Assembly (NCBI GenBank): GCA_002746365.1
Contig: NVWZ01000008.1
Coordinates: 88,259-95,797, forward strand
Length of the DNA: 7,539 bases
Reading direction: 5' to 3'
Origin: Thiotrichaceae bacterium
GTDB taxonomy: Bacteria > Pseudomonadota > Gammaproteobacteria > SZUA-229
Under the pieces are notes generated by a model, which saw only the letters and a list, made by a program, of their open reading frames with translations, did no database searches and had not been told where the DNA came from. Made by a program: the position numbers and the translations under genes. Positions 1-5,159 of the stretch are shown piece by piece (position 1 is the stretch's first letter; each line of letters starts with the position of its first letter).

Positions 1-1
1 C

Positions 2-259
2 AGTAAGACAGGTTCGGCTGCGCACTTCGAAGCAGAAATAATTTCTGAGAACATTGCTTCCATCATAAAAATTGGCGCGCCCGTCAGCGAATACGATGGC
101 AAAGTGTACTGTTTCATCGAAGCGGGTCACGATAAAGCCACCTATGCCAATTTTAATTACCAAAACCCACCCGACCTGAAACCCGCTAATAAATCAATGC
201 ACTGGTTCAAAATGTCTTATAACCAGATGTACTGGACTAGTGTACGCGGTCTACTCTGA
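2..259 (+). CDS. C-terminal end of sulfide:quinone oxidoreductase-like FAD flavoprotein (5' truncated by window edge)
   Basis: An open frame enters from the left edge and ends at TGA 257-259, giving the last 85 residues of a protein. The segment GKVYCFIEAGHDKATY followed by a Pro-rich stretch (YQNPPDLKP) and an aromatic, amphipathic tail (HWFKMSYNQMYW, ending RGLL) resembles the C-terminus of SQR-like NAD(P)/FAD-dependent oxidoreductases. These peripheral membrane enzymes oxidise sulfide and pass electrons to the quinone pool. The tail is the kind of helix that anchors the enzyme to the membrane. The FAD-binding Rossmann motif and the redox cysteines lie mostly outside the window, so substrate cannot be confirmed here. 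The downstream DUF1641 gene supports the call, since DUF1641 genes often sit beside SQR-type or formate dehydrogenase genes. It could also be another flavoprotein of the same superfamily. Confidence 0.75.
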   Translation, partial: SKTGSAAHFEAEIISENIASIIKIGAPVSEYDGKVYCFIEAGHDKATYANFNYQNPPDLKPANKSMHWFKMSYNQMYWTSVRGLL

Positions 260-273
260 GGAGCTACATTATA

Positions 274-696
274 ATGACCACCGAGACAGACAAATCCACC
301 GACGCGACGGATAACATTAATCTAGATGGACTCACTGAGCTCGCGACGCTAGTGGGTGCAGCCCAGGACGCACTTACTGATGACATGGTTACTCGATTGT
401 CTTCAGTGTTTAGCGAAGGCATTACACTGCTTGACCGTCTAGTACGTAATGAAGGTGTTGTACATTTGCTCAGGGAGCTTGATCGACCAGAGAACCAGCA
501 TTTTTTGATCAGCCTGTCCAATGCCATCACTGCGGCTAGTCAAGATCTTGCGACGGCACCGCCAGCAAAAGGTGGTGTTATAGGCCTATACAAATTAGGT
601 TGTGATCCAGGTACTCAGGAAGGACTGCGCATGGTATCGCTGATTTGCGCTCGCCTGAGTGAAAGCATGCGTGAGATGCATCGACACGGAAGCTAA
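274..696 (+). CDS. DUF1641 domain-containing protein
   Basis: This is a 140-residue soluble protein. The N-terminal 20 residues are polar and Asp/Thr-rich and probably disordered. Residues about 20-95 look mainly helical. The C-terminal part, about 97-130, carries the recognisable DUF1641 signature: a KGGVIGLYKLGCDP turn followed by the amphipathic helix TQEGLRMVSLICARL. The start is supported by GAGGAG at 258-263, ten bases before the ATG and overlapping the stop codon of the flavoprotein gene, which implies translational coupling. DUF1641 has no established biochemical role. Its frequent pairing with SQR-like flavoproteins suggests an accessory subunit or membrane-recruitment factor, but that is inference. 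A hairpin shortly after the stop suggests it is the last gene of the operon. Confidence 0.85.
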   Translation: MTTETDKSTDATDNINLDGLTELATLVGAAQDALTDDMVTRLSSVFSEGITLLDRLVRNEGVVHLLRELDRPENQHFLISLSNAITAASQDLATAPPAKGGVIGLYKLGCDPGTQEGLRMVSLICARLSESMREMHRHGS

Positions 697-708
697 CAAC
701 TTTAATCA

Positions 709-767
709 GGGTGTCACTCACTTACCTATCGGGTAGATGCAGTGATACCTGCCGTTTTAAAATTTTT
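709..767 (+). terminator. Possible terminator after the DUF1641 gene
   Basis: Thirteen bases after the stop codon, GGTGTCACT at 710-718 pairs with AGTGATACC at 741-749. This gives a nine-base-pair stem with one G-U pair, extendable by G709-U750. The 22-base loop contains a small inner hairpin (TACC/GGTA). Short T runs follow at 755-758 and 763-767. The T run is not tight against the stem, so this may be a weak or Rho-assisted terminator, or a 3' stabilising hairpin. Confidence 0.4.
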
Positions 768-821
768 GCTGACTGTGAAGTCACTCATCATCATGCAGTT
801 TTTTTGTGATGATACTACATG

Positions 822-842
822 CACTATGACTTGTTCATAGTG
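822..842. repeat. Perfect 8-bp inverted repeat
   Basis: CACTATGA at 822-829 and TCATAGTG at 835-842 are perfect reverse complements around a five-base loop, with a G-T wobble one pair further out (821/843). There is no T run directly after it, but a second hairpin with a T run begins three bases downstream. It may be part of a tandem terminator, or a binding site for a dimeric regulator. Confidence 0.6.
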
Positions 843-845
843 TTA

Positions 846-871
846 GCAGGTTCTTATGTCCTGCCTTTTTT
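846..871 (+). terminator. Likely Rho-independent terminator
   Basis: GCAGG at 846-850 pairs with CCTGC at 860-864 across a nine-base loop, and six T residues follow at 866-871. The stem is short, but the T run is in the right place. It follows an 8-bp hairpin, so the two together could end transcripts that read past the first hairpin after the DUF1641 gene. Confidence 0.5.
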
Positions 872-958
872 CCGCACATTTATCACACTGAAATTTCCTC
901 TTCACATTTACTGAACAAGTACGATCTGTGATTTGATGTACTTTCTGCTAGTTACAAG

Positions 959-983
959 TTTTTAACTTATCGTTTTAACTTAT
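959..983. repeat. Direct repeat TTTTAACTTAT x2, 13-base period
   Basis: TTTTAACTTAT occurs at 960-970 and again at 973-983, separated by CG. The first copy is also the right half of a small palindrome, AAGTT-TTT-AACTT at 956-968. The 13-base spacing puts the copies slightly more than one helical turn apart. This could be a tandem operator or merely AT-rich sequence. Confidence 0.55.
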
Positions 984-1072
984 ACAGGCGGAGGTATTTC
1001 TATCTATAACCAACTCCTATGGACTCAATAACAACAAAGTGTTGGACGTATAACACCCTAATCTTTTACATT

Positions 1073-1166
1073 GGTATTAGTTAATTGGAGTAGCTTAGTT
1101 ATTCGATGCATTAGGTATTCCTAATGTTTTATAACTTGGCTAATACCAGAACTTGTTTTGGTTCTG
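1073..1166 (+). other. Cluster of inverted repeats, candidate structured leader or small RNA
   Basis: Three perfect inverted repeats fall within 94 bases. GGTATTAG (1073-1080) pairs with CTAATACC (1140-1147). Inside it, CATTAGG (1109-1115) and CCTAATG (1120-1126) form a seven-base-pair hairpin with a four-base loop and TTTT at 1127-1130. Directly after it, CAGAAC (1147-1152) pairs with GTTCTG (1161-1166), and flanking ATA/TAT extends this stem past one bulged C. The outer stem and the last hairpin compete only for base 1147. The region lies 205-298 bases upstream of the porin start. It could be a cis-regulatory leader, a small RNA or an intrinsic terminator (inner hairpin plus T run). I do not recognise a known riboswitch. 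Confidence 0.4.
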
Positions 1167-1370
1167 TATACCGGAAGTGCAGATTATATCCATCAGGTTG
1201 ATGGTGCTGAAAAAAATGGATCGATATTGGGATCGCATCGGTCATCTGAATTTGTACCTGAAAGGGAAAGCACTATACAACAAACCCTTAACATAATTTT
1301 TTAATATAAATTCGGCGGGGATGTGACGGAGTGAGTCTTAGCCAAATTTTCTACTAAATGAGGAATATCC

Positions 1371-2852
1371 ATGTCTACACGTAAAATTGCTTCATGTCTC
1401 ATGGCAACCGCCACCTTTGCCATCGTCCAGAGTGCTGGTGCTGTGGGTTTGCCTGATATATCTAATGCTCATACAGGCAAACAATTAAAAGAAACGAAGA
1501 ACATTAACGCCGCATTAAAAGGTGGCAAGGCCGATCTGTCATTACGCTTACGCTATGAAGATGTATCGGACGACATTCCTGCTGGTTCTCCTCTGGTTGG
1601 CACCGAGGATGCTGACCTGTTGACCATACGCACAGCACTGGGGTATAGCACGGCTCGTGTTCATGGATTTTATGGTCGCATCGCATTTGAGGCCACCACA
1701 ATTATAGGTGATACCAATGCACTGACTGTTGGTGAAGACCTGACTTTTCCACCGGGGCCGGCAGGTTCCCGCATTGCCGCAGGTCATTCTGTTATTCCTG
1801 ATCCGCAGAAGGAAGAGTTTAATGAAGCCTACATCGGCTGGCGCAGTGCATCCAGTGGCTGCAAAAGTGCACCGGGAGGCTGTAACGGCGGCACCACGGT
1901 GAAAGCGGGGCGTCAGGAGATTATCTATGATAACCATCGCTGGGTGGGCAACATCGTCTGGCGCCAGAATTTCCAGAGCTATGATGCGGTACGCATTGAT
2001 AATACATCGATAAACAATCTCAGTTTGTCATACACCTACCTCAACAAGGTGAACCGTACTTTTGGTCCAGACTCACCATTTAATGAATGGTTAATGGATG
2101 ATTCACATCTTATTAATATCTCGTATAAAACACCGATAGGCAAGCTAGTCGGTTACGGTTATCTACTTGACTTTGATGACAATCCACGGACGCCCTTTCC
2201 AGAAGGTGTGGGTGTAGGACCGGGTATTACAAACTTTGATTCTGATACCTACGGTTTACGTTTCACGGGTAAGCACAAGACAAGTGATTCGTTCACTTTA
2301 TTGTACCAGTTAGAATATGCAAATCAGAGTCCTTCAAATGATGCGGCTGCAAATCTGGATGACAACAACTATACCCTGATCGAAGTTGGCGGTGCTTTCA
2401 AACTGGGAGGTAAGCCAGTGGTCGTTAAAATAGGACAGGAAGTACTCGAGGGTAATGGAGTGAATGCGCTGCAGACACCATTAGCCACGATACATGCTTT
2501 CAATGGTTGGGCCGATAAGTTTGTCGGTGCGCCTGGTGGCACATCAACACCTGTTGGTGGTCTGGAAGATACCAGCATCACTCTGGTGGTAAAAGGCTTG
2601 ATTGGTAAATCTAAACTAGTTGTCCAGTATCACGACTACCAGGCTAACACTACGGTTAACGGTATTGATGCTTACGGTGATGAGATTAGCCTGCTGTTTG
2701 CCAAGCCGTTTACGAAGGAGTGGTTAGGTTTAATTAAATATTCCAGCTTTACTGCTGATTCAAGTTGGGAAAATAGTGCATCTGGTGGCGTTGGCGCAGG
2801 TGCTTTCGATACCGATAAGTTTTGGGTGATGGCTCAGTACAAATTTAAGTAA
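1371..2852 (+). CDS. Outer-membrane beta-barrel porin, alginate-export-like family
   Basis: This is a 493-residue exported protein. Residues 1-24 form a signal peptide: TRK, then a hydrophobic stretch, with an AGA cleavage site before VGLPD. The mature part alternates polar and hydrophobic residues in strand-turn fashion throughout (e.g. ADLSLRLRYEDV, NLSLSYTYLN, GYGYLLDF, FTLLYQLEYA), as in outer-membrane barrels. The segment at about 180-210, GRQEIIYDNHRW then VWRQNFQSYDAV, is typical of alginate-export-like proteins seen in many gammaproteobacteria. The protein ends FWVMAQYKFK, so the usual terminal aromatic residue is followed by a Lys. Cys164 and Cys171 lie in a Gly/Ser-rich turn and could form a disulfide. 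AGGA at 1361-1364 sits six bases before the ATG. The substrate is unknown, and alginate should not be assumed. A strong terminator follows, so the gene is probably monocistronic. Confidence 0.8.
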   Translation: MSTRKIASCLMATATFAIVQSAGAVGLPDISNAHTGKQLKETKNINAALKGGKADLSLRLRYEDVSDDIPAGSPLVGTEDADLLTIRTALGYSTARVHGFYGRIAFEATTIIGDTNALTVGEDLTFPPGPAGSRIAAGHSVIPDPQKEEFNEAYIGWRSASSGCKSAPGGCNGGTTVKAGRQEIIYDNHRWVGNIVWRQNFQSYDAVRIDNTSINNLSLSYTYLNKVNRTFGPDSPFNEWLMDDSHLINISYKTPIGKLVGYGYLLDFDDNPRTPFPEGVGVGPGITNFDSDTYGLRFTGKHKTSDSFTLLYQLEYANQSPSNDAAANLDDNNYTLIEVGGAFKLGGKPVVVKIGQEVLEGNGVNALQTPLATIHAFNGWADKFVGAPGGTSTPVGGLEDTSITLVVKGLIGKSKLVVQYHDYQANTTVNGIDAYGDEISLLFAKPFTKEWLGLIKYSSFTADSSWENSASGGVGAGAFDTDKFWVMAQYKFK

Positions 2853-2917
2853 GGAGAGGTGGCCTGGCTCGGGCGAAGTTGTTTGAGTTTGGCTTTGATT
2901 ACAATGTCGCTAAAACT

Positions 2918-2946
2918 TTGGGGGGGTAACTCCCCCCCCTTTTTTT
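2918..2946 (+). terminator. Strong Rho-independent terminator with G7/C8 stem
   Basis: Seven G residues (2920-2926), a five-base loop TAACT (2927-2931), eight C residues (2932-2939) and seven T residues (2940-2946) give a textbook intrinsic terminator about 65 bases after the porin stop codon. The stem is made entirely of homopolymers, which is unusual. A short A run at 2912-2915 upstream could pair with part of the T run. Confidence 0.92.
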
Positions 2947-3001
2947 ATCTTCACATTTAGGGCTATTGAAAATATTAGTCAGTATTTTTTCTGTAACGCT
3001 T

Positions 3002-3030
3002 TTGCAGTCATGCTGGTATGCTGGTATAAC
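3002..3030 (+). promoter_or_regulatory. Candidate sigma-70 promoter with extended -10
   Basis: TTGCAG at 3002-3007 is followed by a 17-base spacer and TATAAC at 3025-3030. TGG directly precedes the -10, giving the TGn extended -10 form. The -35 matches consensus at only three of six positions, which an extended -10 can compensate. A transcript would start near 3037, about 25 bases before the ATG of the 91-residue gene. The spacer contains two tandem copies of ATGCTGGT (3010-3025). Confidence 0.45.
3010..3025. repeat. Tandem 8-base repeat ATGCTGGT x2
   Basis: ATGCTGGT at 3010-3017 is repeated exactly at 3018-3025 and followed by AT. The repeat fills most of the spacer of the candidate promoter and supplies its extended -10 TG. 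A gain or loss of one copy would shift the -35 to -10 spacing by eight bases. Confidence 0.8.
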
Positions 3031-3061
3031 GTATAAAAGCCTGTGGCAGGTGTGGTGAGTA

Positions 3062-3337
3062 ATGAAAATTGACGAGGCGGAAGCACTATCGACAGCAATG
3101 CAGTTTGCCAGGGACGAACATAAGGAAAGTAACCTCTTTATTGATGAAGAAAAATATACGATTATTTTTGAAGAGGATGGGTTTGGCCGTACTGTTCTCG
3201 AACTGGATGAAAACTATTGGGTGATTACTTTTACCCTTAATACTACAGGAGAAAGTATGTTTGATTCCGGATCTGAATACTTTGTTGTTTTGGTTGGTGC
3301 AGAGTCAGGTGAGCCTCACTGGCTTCCGATGATGTAA
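3062..3337 (+). CDS. Hypothetical protein, 91 residues, acidic alpha/beta
   Basis: I do not recognise this family with confidence. The protein is small, acidic and soluble, with no signal peptide or membrane segment. Residues 3-20 (IDEAEALSTAMQFARDEH) form an amphipathic helix. Strands then follow at about 31-36 (KYTIIF), 43-48, 52-59 (YWVITFTL) and 72-79 (EYFVVLVG), ending in ESGEPHWLPMM. The helix-then-sheet layout, with a W-hydrophobic strand and a final VxxxSGE turn, recalls PepSY-like and some immunity-type small domains. That is only a shape resemblance. The GGTGAG-like sequence before the ATG is a weak ribosome binding site. A candidate extended -10 promoter lies just upstream, so it is probably expressed independently of the porin gene. 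Confidence 0.7.
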   Translation: MKIDEAEALSTAMQFARDEHKESNLFIDEEKYTIIFEEDGFGRTVLELDENYWVITFTLNTTGESMFDSGSEYFVVLVGAESGEPHWLPMM

Positions 3338-3484
3338 GTATTTAATGTCTTTTCACATCAGTACTTTTTGAAATGTAAATTTTGTGATGTAGGACAGTGG
3401 GTGAATAAAAAGTTGTAAGAAAGGAAATGATATCAGAGCTTCAGATAAATTGAGCCTTAAGATATGTAGCTGCCAAGAGGTGAA

Positions 3485-4138
3485 ATGGAGGAAACATACA
3501 GAATTTTAAACAGAGTAGGTATAGCGTTGTGTCTAGTTGGCGTGATCGATATTATTGTTTTTATCTACTGTGCCAGAAACGATATAAATTATTCTTCAAG
3601 CTTTAATATATTTGCAGTGGTTGCAGGGTTGTTTTTAATCAAAGGCAGTATTCGTGTCGCACGTATCATCACATTATTTTCAGCCTTCCTGTTAGCCGCT
3701 TTTGTTGGTCTACTTATCACTTTCCCGTTGATGCAACCTGTTGAATTACAGTTGATAGACTTTAAATTAAATCCTGTGTCCAGGCAGCTTTCTATCGTTT
3801 TTATGCTGCTTGCTACCGGTTTTATATATTGGGTCTATCGACAGCTATCCAGCGAGCCGGTTATGCTGGCAAGAAAAAAGGCGGGTTTAAGTTATGGTTT
3901 TCCAAAACAGGCCGTTGCTCTGGGTATTATTCTGGTCGCTGGCCTTTCATTTGCTATGAATAACCTTAGTAACAGTGACAGTGCATCTCAAGCTAAAATC
4001 AAAGCCAATGAAATTTATGGTGATACTTATGCTTATCATGTTACGCACATAAATAACTCCGATGGTTACGTTCTTGCGCGGCTTACCGCATATAACGAAT
4101 CTGAAATACGTTCAGTAGAGGTGAAATGGAGAGAGTAA
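3485..4138 (+). CDS. Hypothetical membrane protein, about five transmembrane segments
   Basis: This 217-residue protein has hydrophobic segments at about 9-29, 39-55, 60-83, 102-118 and 141-160, which look like transmembrane helices. A Lys/Arg patch (ARKK) at 129-132 between helices 4 and 5 suggests a cytoplasmic loop. A soluble tail follows from about 165, with AKIKANEIYGDTYAYHV, then a short strand set ending VEVKWRE. By the positive-inside rule the tail would be on the periplasmic side. I do not recognise the family and assign no function. AAGAGGTG at 3475-3482 is a good ribosome binding site two bases before the ATG core spacing begins, which supports this start. It lies 147 bases after the 91-residue gene and 96 bases before the PhzF-like gene, so co-transcription is possible but not shown. 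Confidence 0.75.
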   Translation: MEETYRILNRVGIALCLVGVIDIIVFIYCARNDINYSSSFNIFAVVAGLFLIKGSIRVARIITLFSAFLLAAFVGLLITFPLMQPVELQLIDFKLNPVSRQLSIVFMLLATGFIYWVYRQLSSEPVMLARKKAGLSYGFPKQAVALGIILVAGLSFAMNNLSNSDSASQAKIKANEIYGDTYAYHVTHINNSDGYVLARLTAYNESEIRSVEVKWRE

Positions 4139-4234
4139 AAATAGTGAATAGAATATTTATCGTCGTATCTTGCATTGATACCGTTTATATATTGCAGACT
4201 TGCGTTCAGAACACATATTACAGGTAATGAAAAA

Positions 4235-5119
4235 ATGACTCATCGTTTTTATATGGTTGATGTCTTTGCAGAACGATCTTACGCCGGGAACCAGCTGCCG
4301 GTCGTGCTCGGTGCAGAAGACCTGTCAGATGAAATGATGCAGCAGTTTGCTGCTGAGATGAACTTTTCGGAAACGACTTTTGTGTATTCTATGCCGGAGC
4401 AGGACGGTGGGTACCGCGTACGTATTTTTACGCCGGCGAGGGAAATAGCCTTTACCGGCCATCCGATTTTAGGGACAGCATGGATTATCCAGCGCCACCT
4501 GATTACAGAGGATTGTAATCAGGTGCAGCTTAATATCGAAGTTGGACAGGTTTCGGTGACGTTCGAAACAGCTGCTGATGGTAAAGAAATTGTCTGGTTT
4601 CAGGCTCCAGCGATGGAGCTAGGGCAGACTTCTACCGCTAAACGACTTGCTGCAGTACTTGGCCTGAAAGAGGAGGATGTCGGCACGGAAACGCCGATAC
4701 AGGTAGTGTCTGCCGGTACTTCAGCGATGATGGTTCCTCTTCGTAGCCTGGAAGCGTTACGGCGCAGTATGTTTAATCTTGATGCTTTTAGTTCGCTTGC
4801 GAATGAAGGTTTCCCACCACTTGTCTATTTGTTTTGTGATCAGACGCACCTGCCACATAATGATTTGTGTGTAAGATTTTTCTTTGAAGCACATGGCGTA
4901 CGAGAGGATCCAGCAACGGGAAATGGTGCCGCTTTCCTCGGCGCTTATTTACTGGAGCATCAAAGTGTCGCCGATTCTGTGTTGAATCTACGTATTGAGC
5001 AGGGACATGAGGTTCGCCGACCATCGTTGATTATGCTACGAGCGCAGAAAAAAAATGCTAGCCGGAAAGTGGAGGTAGGTGGTTATGTTATACCTACGTT
5101 GCAGGGAGAATTGCTTTGA
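4235..5119 (+). CDS. PhzF family isomerase-like protein
   Basis: This 294-residue protein matches the PhzF/diaminopimelate-epimerase-like fold along its whole length. It opens with YMVDVFAERSYAGNQLPVVL, the usual family start. MNFSETTF contains the conserved Glu (E46) that acts as general acid/base in PhzF, and GHPILGTAW (75-83) and EDPATGN (224-230, including D225) are the other hallmark motifs. It ends VGGYVIPTLQGEL, as expected. Characterised members isomerise small metabolites such as dihydro-hydroxyanthranilate, but most homologues have unknown substrates, and no phenazine genes are seen here. The frame stays open upstream to 4175, but the extra 20 residues do not fit the family, so the ATG at 4235 is preferred despite a weak AGG at 4222-4224. 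A perfect 11-bp inverted repeat lies inside the gene (4496-4525). Confidence 0.9.
   Translation: MTHRFYMVDVFAERSYAGNQLPVVLGAEDLSDEMMQQFAAEMNFSETTFVYSMPEQDGGYRVRIFTPAREIAFTGHPILGTAWIIQRHLITEDCNQVQLNIEVGQVSVTFETAADGKEIVWFQAPAMELGQTSTAKRLAAVLGLKEEDVGTETPIQVVSAGTSAMMVPLRSLEALRRSMFNLDAFSSLANEGFPPLVYLFCDQTHLPHNDLCVRFFFEAHGVREDPATGNGAAFLGAYLLEHQSVADSVLNLRIEQGHEVRRPSLIMLRAQKKNASRKVEVGGYVIPTLQGELL
4496..4525. repeat. Perfect 11-bp inverted repeat inside the PhzF-like gene
   Basis: CACCTGATTAC at 4496-4506 and GTAATCAGGTG at 4515-4525 are exact reverse complements with an eight-base loop. In the reading frame the arms encode HLIT and CNQV (residues 88-97). In mRNA this would be a stable local hairpin. 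No T run follows, so it is not an intrinsic terminator. Confidence 0.85.
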
Positions 5120-5159
5120 TGTGTCAGCTTGCAAACAAACTATTTGATTGAGTAATTAG

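Larger units (their letters stand above)
697..1370. other. 674-base intergenic region without a supported gene
   Basis: No frame on either strand gives a convincing protein here. The left part (about 700-871) holds three or four small hairpins that probably terminate the flavoprotein-DUF1641 operon. The middle (about 959-995) holds an 11-base direct repeat and an orphan Shine-Dalgarno-like sequence. The right part (about 1073-1166) contains a cluster of inverted repeats. AT-rich sequence at 1294-1312 could supply a -10 element (TAATAT or TATAAA) for the porin gene, but I see no matching -35, so no promoter is called. The unusual length and the density of symmetric elements suggest a long regulated 5' region for the porin gene. 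Confidence 0.7.

Noticed and set aside
1201..1296. 31-codon frame starting ATG GTG CTG AAA AAA
   Set aside because: No properly spaced Shine-Dalgarno, no recognisable product, and it overlaps another open frame of similar quality, so chance is the simplest reading.
1127..1304. About 60-codon open frame ending at TAA 1302-1304, containing YTGSADYIHQVDGAEKNG
   Set aside because: It has no ATG or GTG start with a ribosome binding site and matches no family I know. It may be a gene remnant, but the sequence alone does not support it.
1548..1937. Long minus-strand frame inside the porin gene
   Set aside because: It lies antisense to a clear coding sequence, has no start signals, and its translation looks like a shadow of the barrel-encoding frame.
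2852..3036. AGGAG just after the porin stop, followed by a GTG frame that stays open through the terminator
   Set aside because: The GTG is only two bases from the AGGAG, and the frame runs through a strong intrinsic terminator and reads as low-complexity protein.
3347..3395. ACATCA/TGATGT inverted repeat after the 91-residue gene
   Set aside because: Only six base pairs with a loop of more than 20 bases and no T run, which is weaker than expected for a terminator.
4192..4221. TTGCAG-N18-TATTAC as a promoter for the PhzF-like gene
   Set aside because: Both boxes are poor matches, and the resulting leader would be only about seven bases.
4175..4234. 20-residue upstream extension of the PhzF-like protein
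   Set aside because: PhzF proteins begin near the VDVF motif. The extension has no ribosome binding site and does not resemble a targeting signal tied to this cytoplasmic family.
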